DNA of 8,692 nucleotides from an uncultured Gemmatimonadaceae bacterium (GTDB lineage Bacteria > Gemmatimonadota > Gemmatimonadetes > Gemmatimonadales > Gemmatimonadaceae): contig CATPBN010000156.1 of assembly GCA_955652635.1 (NCBI GenBank), positions 1 to 8,692 on the forward strand, in the 5' to 3' direction. A program made the translations under genes and the position numbers. Below are positions 1 through 6,212 of this stretch, one piece after another. A model generated the notes under the pieces. That model had not been told where the DNA came from, did no database searches, and was given only the letters and a program-made list of their open reading frames with translations. How positions within the stretch are numbered: position 1 is the stretch's first letter; the number at the start of each line of letters is the position of its first letter.

Positions 1-852
1 CCTCTGTTGCCCAACTACAAGTACGTCCCCATTGGATATCACGGACGCGCCTCGTCGATCGTTCTCGGTGGCACCGAAGTGCGTCGTCCCAGTGGCCAGA
101 CGCTTCACGGCGCCGCTAAGACGCCCATCTTCGGGCCTTCGGAGATGCTGGACTACGAAGCCGAAATGGGGTTCTTCGTAGGGAAGGGCAACGTTCTGGG
201 TCAGCCGGTCTCCATTGATGAGGCCGAGGACCACATCTTCGGAATCTGTATCGTCAACGATTGGTCGGCGCGGGACATCCAATCGTGGGAATATCAGCCG
301 CTCGGTCCCTTCCTCTCAAAGAACTTCGCCACCAGCATCTCGCCCTGGGTCGTGACGTGGGAAGCACTCGAGCCATATCGCGTGCCCGCATTCTTCCGTC
401 CGCCGAGTGATCCCCAACCGCTTCCATACCTATCCTCTGAAACGGACAAGAATGAAGGTGGAATAGATCTCACGATCGAGGTCTACATCCGGTCGATGCT
501 GATGCGCGAAGGCCACCTGCGACCGTCGCGATTGAGCGCGGCGTCGCTCGCCGACATGTACTGGACACCGGCGCAAATGCTCACCCACCACACGAGCAAC
601 GGCTGCAACATGCGGCCAGGGGACCTCTTCGCGAGCGGCACTGTATCCGGACCAGAGGCGGGCTCGCAGGGATGCCTGCTGGAGCTCACTCGGCGCGGCG
701 CGGAAGCGATCGTTCTTCCGACCGAGGAGGAGCGAAAATTCCTGCACGACGGCGACGAGATCATCATGCGAGCGTTTCTCCAGCGCGACGGAGCCGCTCG
801 AATCGGCCTCGGCGAGTGCTCTGGCCTCATAGTCGCATCTACGGCACGATAA
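1..852 (+). CDS. fahA: Fumarylacetoacetase, 3' part (N-terminus outside window)
   Basis: Fumarylacetoacetase hydrolyses 4-fumarylacetoacetate to fumarate and acetoacetate, the last step of tyrosine/homogentisate catabolism in the cytoplasm. The frame is open from base 1 and ends at TAA 850-852. The family is about 420 residues, so roughly the first 130-140 (the small N-terminal SH3-like domain) lie to the left; the TTG at position 7 is an internal leucine, not a start. Family signatures are all visible: GYHGRASS with the catalytic histidine (codon 40-42), LDYEAEMGFFVG with two metal-binding glutamates (157-159, 163-165), NDWSARDIQ with the metal aspartate (259-261), PLGPFLSKNF with the active-site lysine (319-321), MYWTPAQMLTHHTSNGC, and RPGDLFASGTVSGPE. 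These closely match the animal FAH blocks, so function is well supported. Sixteen bases separate it from the SET gene; a homogentisate dioxygenase gene could lie upstream but cannot be seen. Confidence 0.95.
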   Translation, partial: PLLPNYKYVPIGYHGRASSIVLGGTEVRRPSGQTLHGAAKTPIFGPSEMLDYEAEMGFFVGKGNVLGQPVSIDEAEDHIFGICIVNDWSARDIQSWEYQPLGPFLSKNFATSISPWVVTWEALEPYRVPAFFRPPSDPQPLPYLSSETDKNEGGIDLTIEVYIRSMLMREGHLRPSRLSAASLADMYWTPAQMLTHHTSNGCNMRPGDLFASGTVSGPEAGSQGCLLELTRRGAEAIVLPTEEERKFLHDGDEIIMRAFLQRDGAARIGLGECSGLIVASTAR

Positions 853-868
853 CACTCAACGACAATCG

Positions 869-1393
869 ATGTCTGTTTCAAAGAATGGGCGTGAGCCCCT
901 GTATGTCCTGCGCACCTCGCGCATCCACGGTCGCGGCGTCTTCGCCCTTCGCTACATCCGGAAAGGAACCAGGATTCTCGAGTACACAGGCGAGCGCATC
1001 GACAACGACGAAGCCGACCGCCGTTACGACGACACGCGGATGAAGCGCCACCACACCTTCTTGTTCACTCTCGACAAGAACACGGTGATTGACGGAGCCG
1101 CAAACAGGGGTGGCGGGGACGCGAGTTTCATCAATCACTCGTGCGATCCGAACTGCGAGGCAGTGATCACGGGGAGAAAGATCTACATCCACTCGCTGCG
1201 CGGAATCGAGCCCGGCGTAGAGCTCGCCTACGACTACCAGTACGAACGGACGGGCAAAAACGACGCAGAGCTGGAGAAGTTCTATCTGTGCAGGTGCGGC
1301 GCGGAGAATTGCCGGGGATCCATAATGAAGGCGGCGAAAAAAAAGCGTCGGCACAGGGCCCGACCGGCAAAGCACCGATCGGCGGGTCTCTAG
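869..1393 (+). CDS. SET-domain protein-lysine methyltransferase with post-SET zinc motif and basic tail
   Basis: This 174-residue protein is essentially a bare SET domain, the fold that transfers methyl groups from S-adenosylmethionine to protein lysines. Visible motifs in order: a GRG turn (IHGRGVFA, 19-26) and EYTGERI (38-44) at the start of the SET fold; NHSCDPNC (89-96), the pseudoknot motif that binds AdoMet; ELAYDYQY (118-125), where Y123 aligns with the catalytic tyrosine; and a post-SET CRCGAENC (141-148). C92, C141, C143 and C148 form the expected zinc site. The last 20 residues are strongly basic (AAKKKRRHRARPAKHR). No pre-SET or targeting domain is present. The ATG at 869 gives the full fold but has no clear Shine-Dalgarno site, so translation may depend on the upstream fumarylacetoacetase gene 16 bases away. 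The substrate is unknown. Assignment to the SET family is secure; calling it a histone-like-protein or ribosomal-protein methylase would be a guess. Confidence 0.92.
   Translation: MSVSKNGREPLYVLRTSRIHGRGVFALRYIRKGTRILEYTGERIDNDEADRRYDDTRMKRHHTFLFTLDKNTVIDGAANRGGGDASFINHSCDPNCEAVITGRKIYIHSLRGIEPGVELAYDYQYERTGKNDAELEKFYLCRCGAENCRGSIMKAAKKKRRHRARPAKHRSAGL
1337..1345 (+). other. A8 homopolymer forming an A-AAA-AAG slippery heptamer in the SET gene
   Basis: Eight A residues at 1337-1344 followed by G read AAA AAA AAG in the zero frame, so 1339-1345 is the same heptamer used for -1 frameshifting in dnaX. An imperfect hairpin lies 14 bases downstream: CCGACCGG (1360-1367) pairs with CCGATCGG (1375-1382) with one mismatch and a 7-base loop. 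A -1 slip would replace the basic tail by about 30 residues ending at TGA 1432-1434. Losing one A would instead enter the peptidase frame, which has no stop between here and its start. Spacer length is longer than usual and use of the site is not shown; it could be incidental to a lysine-rich tail. Confidence 0.25.
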
Positions 1394-1443
1394 GCCTGGA
1401 CTTCGTGTGCGCAACGATTTTATTCCAGCCCTGAACTCAATTC

Positions 1444-1447
1444 GGAG
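1444..1447 (+). promoter_or_regulatory. Ribosome binding site for the M13 peptidase
   Basis: GGAG with a 7-base spacer before ATG 1455. It favours this start over the in-frame GTG at 1407, which would put 16 residues of non-signal-like sequence in front of the signal peptide. Confidence 0.7.
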
Positions 1448-1454
1448 CATCTGC

Positions 1455-3494
1455 ATGCGTGTCGTCAATCGCGCGTTGGCCTTCACCTTTGCGCTTACTA
1501 CTTCGGCTGCGGCACAAACCTCAGCCGTCCCCATCCAGAGCAAACCTCTCGATCCGGTCAATCTCGACCGATCAGTCTCGGCGTGCACGGATTTCTACCA
1601 GTTCGCGAACGGTGGCTGGATCAAGACCCATCCCGTCCCCGCGGCATTCCCGCGGTGGGGCAGCTTCGACGAACTGTCCGAGAACAATCAGAACAATCTG
1701 CTGACAATCCTGCGGAGCGCGGCGGCGAGCGGCAACGCCCAGGCGAACGCAGACCTGCGCAAGCTCTCGGTGTACTACTCCTCGTGCATGGACTCGGCGG
1801 CCGCAGAGAGTGCCGGGGCGCAGCCCATCGCTTCCGAGTTGTCGCAAATCGTCGCGATCGGCAATCGAACTCAAGTCGAAGCCGAGATCGCCAGACTCCA
1901 CTCGATGGTGATCCCGGCTCTCTTCGGCTTTGGCGCGTCGCAGGATGCAAAAAACAGCACGGCCGTCATCGCCGGCATCAATCAGGGCGGACTCTCGTTG
2001 CCTGATCGCGACTACTATTTGAATCCGGACAAGCGATACGCCGACATCCGCGCCAACTATCAGGGCCACGTCGCGAAGATGTTCCAGCTGGCTGGAGAGA
2101 ATCCCACGCAGGCAGTGGCCGACGCCCAGCGAGTTGTCGGGGTGGAGCCAGCGCTCGCGAAGCCAGCCAAAACGCGCGTGCAGCTGCGCGACCCCAACGC
2201 CAACTACCACAAAATGTCATCCGCCGAGCTGGCGCAGCTCGCGCCGGGCTTCAACTGGCCCAGCTTCTTTTCTGGCGAAGGGCGGAGCGACATCTCCACG
2301 ATCGACGTTCAGAATCCGGTTTTCATGAAAGTCGCGGACAGTTTACTCGCTTCAGCGTCGCTCGACGACTGGAAGGCGTACCTACGCTGGAAGGTCATCA
2401 ATTCTGCTGCCACCAGCCTGAGCTCGGCGTTTGTTAACCAGGATTTCCGCTTCGGAAGCACTCTGAGTGGCGCGAAGGAGATGTTGCCGCGCGAGAAGCG
2501 CTGCGCCCGCGCCACCGACAATGGCTTGAGGGACGCGCTTGGACAGGCATACGTCGCCAAGTACTTCACGCCGGCGGCGAAGCAGCGCGCGCTGGAGATG
2601 GTCCGCAACCTCGAGTCCGTATTCCACGACCGGATCCAGACTCTGGCGTGGATGAGCGACACCACAAAAACGCAAGCGGAGACCAAGCTTGCCGCGTTCA
2701 CCAACAAGATCGGCTACCCGGACAAATGGCGTGATTATTCAACCCTCGACATCCAGCCCGGTCCCTTCTTTAAGAACGTGCTGGCGGTTCGGCAGTACGA
2801 GCGTCGCCGGAGCCTGGCCAGAATCGGCCAGCCGGTCGATCGCGCCGAGTGGGGCATGACGCCTCCTACCGTCAACGCGTATTACAACCCTCAGATGAAT
2901 GAGATCGTGTTTCCGGCCGGCATTCTTCAGCCGCCCTTCTTCGATCCCAACGCTGACGACGCCGTGAACTACGGCGGGATGGGAGCGGTGATCGGGCACG
3001 AGATGACGCATGGCTTCGACGACCAAGGATCCCAGTTTGATGCTCAGGGGAATCTGAGAAACTGGTGGAGCGCGGCCGATCTGGAGAAGTTCAAGCGCGG
3101 CACAGGACTCGTCGCGTCCCAGTTCGACTCCTATACCGTGCTCGACAGCGTTCACGTAAACGGCAAGCTCACACTCGGCGAAAACCTCGCCGATCTGGGT
3201 GGACTCTCGATTTCCTACGCAGCGCTCGAGAAGGCTCTCGCCCAAAAGGGACGGCCGGCGAACATAGATGGGTTCACTCCCGAGCAGCGCTTTTTCCTGG
3301 CATATGCGCAGATCTGGAGAGCCAACACCACTCCAGAGGCGGTGCGCCTGCGCATAAACACGGATCCGCATTCCCCGGGGGAGTGGAGGACGAATGGTCC
3401 GATCTCGAACATGCCGCAGTTCGCGGCTGCCTTCGGGTGTAAGCCCGGAGATCCGATGGTGCGGCCGGAATCGGTGCGGCCGGTTATTTGGTAG
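1455..3494 (+). CDS. Secreted M13-family (neprilysin/PepO-like) zinc endopeptidase
   Basis: This 679-residue protein is a complete M13 metallopeptidase, a family that cleaves oligopeptides outside the cytoplasm; bacterial members of 650-700 residues are typical. The N-terminus MRVVNRALAFTFALTTSAAAQ is a signal peptide with probable cleavage near residue 20-21 (AAA-Q), so the enzyme is exported, probably to the periplasm. The M13 N-domain follows (NLDRSVSACTDFYQFANGGW, near residues 35-55). The catalytic domain has NAYYNPQMNEIVFPAGIL, the zinc motif HEMTH (H515, E516, H519), the third zinc ligand E576 in GENLADLGG with D580, and HSPGEWR near the C-terminus with H639 and R645, which stabilise the transition state and bind the substrate C-terminus. 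All catalytic residues are present, so it should be active. The natural substrate is unknown. The gene sits 61 bases after the SET gene and is followed by a strong hairpin, suggesting it ends the unit. Confidence 0.95.
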   Translation: MRVVNRALAFTFALTTSAAAQTSAVPIQSKPLDPVNLDRSVSACTDFYQFANGGWIKTHPVPAAFPRWGSFDELSENNQNNLLTILRSAAASGNAQANADLRKLSVYYSSCMDSAAAESAGAQPIASELSQIVAIGNRTQVEAEIARLHSMVIPALFGFGASQDAKNSTAVIAGINQGGLSLPDRDYYLNPDKRYADIRANYQGHVAKMFQLAGENPTQAVADAQRVVGVEPALAKPAKTRVQLRDPNANYHKMSSAELAQLAPGFNWPSFFSGEGRSDISTIDVQNPVFMKVADSLLASASLDDWKAYLRWKVINSAATSLSSAFVNQDFRFGSTLSGAKEMLPREKRCARATDNGLRDALGQAYVAKYFTPAAKQRALEMVRNLESVFHDRIQTLAWMSDTTKTQAETKLAAFTNKIGYPDKWRDYSTLDIQPGPFFKNVLAVRQYERRRSLARIGQPVDRAEWGMTPPTVNAYYNPQMNEIVFPAGILQPPFFDPNADDAVNYGGMGAVIGHEMTHGFDDQGSQFDAQGNLRNWWSAADLEKFKRGTGLVASQFDSYTVLDSVHVNGKLTLGENLADLGGLSISYAALEKALAQKGRPANIDGFTPEQRFFLAYAQIWRANTTPEAVRLRINTDPHSPGEWRTNGPISNMPQFAAAFGCKPGDPMVRPESVRPVIW

Positions 3495-3534
3495 CTCGCA
3501 AGACCAGTGTTACTGGCGTGTGCGCAGTTACATC

Positions 3535-3559
3535 GAGGCGCCGGCTGAGCCGGCGCCTC
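3535..3559 (+). terminator. Probable intrinsic terminator after the M13 peptidase gene
   Basis: GAGGCGCCGGC (3535-3545) and GCCGGCGCCTC (3549-3559) are perfectly complementary over 11 bp around a TGA loop. The stem starts 40 bases past the peptidase stop. It is followed by TGTTCATT, T-rich but not a clean U-run, so termination may be partial or the hairpin may act mainly as an mRNA 3' end. It is the only conspicuous structure in the 120-base gap between 3494 and 3615. I see no convincing -35/-10 pair in that gap, although a promoter for the right-hand operon would be expected there. Confidence 0.7.
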
Positions 3560-3614
3560 TGTTCATTCCCCTCAAACGTGGCGCCCGGTCTGACTTGCCG
3601 ACTAACTTCCACGG

Positions 3615-4028
3615 ATGACCGCGCGCACCTTCTTCTACCGAGAGACCGAAAGAATTCGCGTGACCGTGCGGCCAGTTTACCTGCGCGATCACTCGGAGCC
3701 ATCACAGAGCCACTATGTCTTCGCCTACTTCGTTCGCATCGAGAACGTAGGAACGATGGCGGCCCAGCTACTCACGCGTCGATGGCTGATTCACGACTCC
3801 GTTGGGGATGGCGTGGACACCGAGGTGATTGGAGAGGGAGTGGTTGGCGAGCAGCCGACCATCATGCCCGGCGCAGTGCACGAGTATCAGAGCTTCTGCA
3901 TCCTCAAATCCGGGGAAGGCTGGATGGAAGGTCATTACGGTCTTCTTCGGCAGGACGGAACGTCGTTCGAGGCGGCAATTCCGCGCTTCATCCTGAGCGC
4001 CAGCGAGTCTACGAGTCTGCCATCCTGA
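3615..4028 (+). CDS. apaG: ApaG-family protein
   Basis: This 137-residue cytoplasmic protein is a single ApaG (DUF525) domain, a fibronectin-III-like beta sandwich. Its biochemical role is poorly defined; in enterobacteria it is encoded next to the Ap4A hydrolase ApaH, and the same fold occurs in some eukaryotic F-box proteins. The family blocks are clear: YVFAYFVRIENVG (34-46), QLLTRRWLIHDSVG (51-64), GEGVVGEQPTIMPG (73-86), HEYQSFCIL (89-97), and WMEGHYGLLRQDG followed by IPRFIL (103-127). The size is normal (about 125-140). ATG 3615 is the first start after an in-frame TAA at 3603-3605; the Shine-Dalgarno is weak. No apaH or ksgA is nearby. Instead the gene opens a run of metabolic genes, 31 bases before the cyclase-family hydrolase, so its placement suggests a link with that operon rather than with Ap4A breakdown. 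Confidence 0.9.
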   Translation: MTARTFFYRETERIRVTVRPVYLRDHSEPSQSHYVFAYFVRIENVGTMAAQLLTRRWLIHDSVGDGVDTEVIGEGVVGEQPTIMPGAVHEYQSFCILKSGEGWMEGHYGLLRQDGTSFEAAIPRFILSASESTSLPS

Positions 4029-4059
4029 TCCGCGCACGACAGTTGCTCTCCTCCAGGCC

Positions 4060-4689
4060 GTGAAGCGCATCTACGACATCTCCGTGCCGATCCGGTCGGG
4101 CGGACTCGTCTATCCGGGGAATCCGGAGATCGAGATCATGCTCCAGCAGGCCGTGGCCAAGGGCGCCGGAGCAAACGTGTCTTCCATTCGCTTCGGCTCC
4201 CACACCGGCACGCATGCAGACGCGGCGCGCCACTTCTTCGACGACGGACAGACCGTCGACAAGATTCCTCTCGAGCGACTCATCGGACCGGCGCTTCTCA
4301 TCAGCTTTCCCGACGACGTCCGAGCGGTGAGCGCCGGGGATCTCCGCAAGCACAAGCTCAAGGGACAGAAGCGCGTCCTGCTTCGCACGCGAAACTCTGC
4401 GTTGCTTTCCCAAAAGGAATTTGTACCAGACTACACCTACCTCGCCCCGGATGGCGCACAATACCTCGTGGATAACGGCGTCGAGCTTGTCGGCGTCGAT
4501 TACCTGTCGATCGAGCAGTTCCACTCCGGGCACCACAAGACCCACCGCATTCTGCTCGGGCGATCTGTGGTGATTCTCGAGGGGCTCGATCTCTCCGTTC
4601 CCACGCCAGGCGAGTACGAGCTGATTTGCCTTCCCCTCCGGATCGAAGGCTGTGACGGCGCTCCAGCGCGGGCGGTGCTGATCGCGTGA
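4060..4689 (+). CDS. Cyclase-family metal-dependent hydrolase (kynurenine formamidase-like)
   Basis: This 209-residue protein belongs to the cyclase family (PF04199), which includes KynB-type arylformamidase (N-formylkynurenine to kynurenine plus formate), isatin hydrolase and related amide/lactone hydrolases. The opening IYDISVPI is typical. The metal motif HTGTHADAARHF gives ligands H48, H52, D54 and H58, and HRILL plus ILEGLDL give H162 and E174; these line up with the metal ligands of KynB. KynB usually has a proline two residues after the aspartate (HxDAPxH); here that position is alanine (A56), so the specific substrate is open. The start is GTG 4060, chosen because it places the conserved first strand at the N-terminus; only a weak AGG lies upstream. 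The gene overlaps the HAD hydrolase by 4 bases. No kynureninase or tryptophan dioxygenase is visible, so I leave the symbol blank. Family call is firm, reaction uncertain. Confidence 0.88.
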   Translation: MKRIYDISVPIRSGGLVYPGNPEIEIMLQQAVAKGAGANVSSIRFGSHTGTHADAARHFFDDGQTVDKIPLERLIGPALLISFPDDVRAVSAGDLRKHKLKGQKRVLLRTRNSALLSQKEFVPDYTYLAPDGAQYLVDNGVELVGVDYLSIEQFHSGHHKTHRILLGRSVVILEGLDLSVPTPGEYELICLPLRIEGCDGAPARAVLIA

Positions 4690-5309
4690 CGGACATCAGG
4701 CACATCTTTTTCGACATTGGCGGAGTGCTAGGCTCCAACGGCTGGGACAAGGAGCAAAGACACCACGCAATCGAGCGATTCGGTCTTGACCCGGATGAAT
4801 TTCAGTGGCGGCACGAGGAAGTCATCGGAGAATGGGAGGAGGGCAGAATCACTCTCGATGAGTATCTAGACATCGCCGTGTTTTACACGGAAAGGCCCTT
4901 CTCGCGAAAGGAAATCATCGACTTCATGTGCGCGCAGAGTATTCCCGACGAAGCGACGATTCGAATTGCGCGGGCGCTGCAGACTGATTCCCGGTACACC
5001 CTCATGACTCTCAACAACGAGTCGGAGGAGCTCAATATTTACAGGATAGAGGCGTTTGGTATCTCTCAGATCTTCGAGGCATTTCTCTCGTCATGCTGGC
5101 TCGGCGTCCGGAAACCGATCCGCCGATTCTACCATCGCGCGCTCGGCATCGCGCACGCAGAGCCGGCCAGCTCGCTGTTTATCGACGATCGGCAGCAGAA
5201 CCTCACGCCCGCGAGAGCTCTGGGCATGAACGTCATTCATTTCACATCCGCAGCACAGCTGCGCTCCGAACTGGAGCGCCTTCTCGATCTCGAACTTCCC
5301 GGAGCATAG
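4686..5309 (+). CDS. HAD-superfamily hydrolase, YihX-like (DxG motif)
   Basis: This 207-residue cytoplasmic protein is a subfamily IA haloacid-dehalogenase-type hydrolase, probably a phosphatase. Motif I is FFDIGGVL with nucleophile D10; the second acidic position (D+2) is G12, as in E. coli YihX (DLGNV), a glucose-1-phosphate phosphatase of similar length (about 199 residues). A helical cap lies at about 20-90. The motif II region reads LMTLNNES (106-113), so the usual Ser/Thr-Asn pair is not exact. Motif III lysine is K143 (GVRKP) and motif IV is IDDRQQN with D167-D168, followed by ALGMNVIHF. GTG 4686 overlaps the upstream TGA (GTGA), so translation is probably coupled; the stop is 3 bases from the gnd start. 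The similarity to YihX and the location beside two sugar-phosphate dehydrogenases make a hexose-phosphate substrate plausible, but this is inference. Confidence 0.87.
   Translation: MTDIRHIFFDIGGVLGSNGWDKEQRHHAIERFGLDPDEFQWRHEEVIGEWEEGRITLDEYLDIAVFYTERPFSRKEIIDFMCAQSIPDEATIRIARALQTDSRYTLMTLNNESEELNIYRIEAFGISQIFEAFLSSCWLGVRKPIRRFYHRALGIAHAEPASSLFIDDRQQNLTPARALGMNVIHFTSAAQLRSELERLLDLELPGA
5301..5304 (+). promoter_or_regulatory. Ribosome binding site for gnd
   Basis: GGAG with an 8-base spacer before ATG 5313. It lies inside the last codons of the HAD gene, which supports co-translation of the two genes. Confidence 0.7.
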
Positions 5310-5312
5310 GCA

Positions 5313-6212
5313 ATGCGCTTGGCGATGATCGGCCTCGGCCGAATGGGCGGCAACATGTCGGAACGATTGATGAAGGGCGGCCATGAGGTCGTCGTGTTCG
5401 ACCGAACTCCGGCGGCAGTGCAACGTTACGTCTCGCTTGGCGCCACCCCAGCGGCGAGCGTAACCGAGATCACGACGAAGCTGAAGAGTCCGCGCATCGT
5501 CTGGATCATGGTCCCCGCGGGCAAACCCGTGGATGACACGATTGCCTCGCTCCTGCCCGGGATGTCGAAAGGCGACGTGATCATCGATGGCGGCAACTCC
5601 AACTTCCACGACACGATGCGAAGGGCCGCCGAGCTGCAAGGCAAGGGAATGCACCTGGTCGACTCAGGTACGAGTGGAGGGATCTGGGGACTCGCGAACG
5701 GATATTGCCTCATGATCGGGGCGTCACGGGAAGCTTTCACCCTCTGCGAGCCCGTCTTTAAAACGCTGGCGCCGACAGATGGCTACGCGCACATGGGACC
5801 GCCCGGCTCTGGCCACTACGTAAAGATGGTTCACAACGGTATCGAGTACGGTGCGCTGCAGGCGTACGCGGAAGGCTATGAGATTCTTCACGCATCGCGT
5901 GACTTCAAGCTCGACCTGCACAAGATCGCGGCAGTCTGGAATCACGGAAGCGTCGTGCGCTCGTGGCTCAACGAGCTCGCCGAGCTCGCGTTCGAGAAGG
6001 ATGCCCAGCTGAGCGACCTTCGCGGATACGTCGAGGATTCCGGCGAAGGGCGCTGGACCGTCCAGGAGGCGATGGATCTTGATGTGCCTGCGCCCGTGAT
6101 CACTCTCTCATTGCTGACGCGGCTCCGCTCGCGACAGGCTGACTCGTTCTCGGCGAAAGTGATCGCTGCTTTGCGAAACGAATTCGGCGGTCACGCGGTA
6201 AAAAAGTCATGA
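5313..6212 (+). CDS. gnd: 6-phosphogluconate dehydrogenase, short decarboxylating (probably NAD-dependent) type
   Basis: This enzyme oxidises and decarboxylates 6-phosphogluconate to ribulose 5-phosphate and CO2. At 299 residues it is the short form, not the roughly 470-residue form of E. coli. The N-terminal Rossmann motif is GLGRMGGNM (7-15). D30 in VVVFDR sits at the end of the second strand, where an acidic residue normally favours NAD over NADP; E. coli-type NADP enzymes have Asn-Arg there. IIDGGNSNFHDT and DSGTSGGIWGLANGYCLMIG form the substrate site, and KMVHN (K171, H174, N175) carries the catalytic lysine and its partners. The C-terminal helical domain (about 180-299) includes VWNHGSVVRSWL. 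The gene lies 3 bases after the HAD gene and its TGA overlaps the zwf ATG by 4 bases. The coenzyme call is inferred from D30; family assignment is secure. Confidence 0.95.
   Translation: MRLAMIGLGRMGGNMSERLMKGGHEVVVFDRTPAAVQRYVSLGATPAASVTEITTKLKSPRIVWIMVPAGKPVDDTIASLLPGMSKGDVIIDGGNSNFHDTMRRAAELQGKGMHLVDSGTSGGIWGLANGYCLMIGASREAFTLCEPVFKTLAPTDGYAHMGPPGSGHYVKMVHNGIEYGALQAYAEGYEILHASRDFKLDLHKIAAVWNHGSVVRSWLNELAELAFEKDAQLSDLRGYVEDSGEGRWTVQEAMDLDVPAPVITLSLLTRLRSRQADSFSAKVIAALRNEFGGHAVKKS

Noticed and set aside
1407..1454. GTG 1407 as the start of the M13 peptidase
   Set aside because: It would bury the signal peptide behind 16 residues and lacks the GGAG that precedes ATG 1455.
878..1588. 236-codon minus-strand open frame opposite the SET and peptidase genes
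   Set aside because: Antisense to two well-supported genes; translation is low-complexity with no family resemblance.
1572..2210. 212-codon minus-strand open frame inside the M13 peptidase gene
   Set aside because: Antisense shadow of conserved peptidase sequence with no motifs of its own.
3488..4063. 191-codon plus-strand open frame overlapping apaG
   Set aside because: Arginine/serine-rich translation typical of a wrong frame; ApaG in the other frame has clear conserved blocks.
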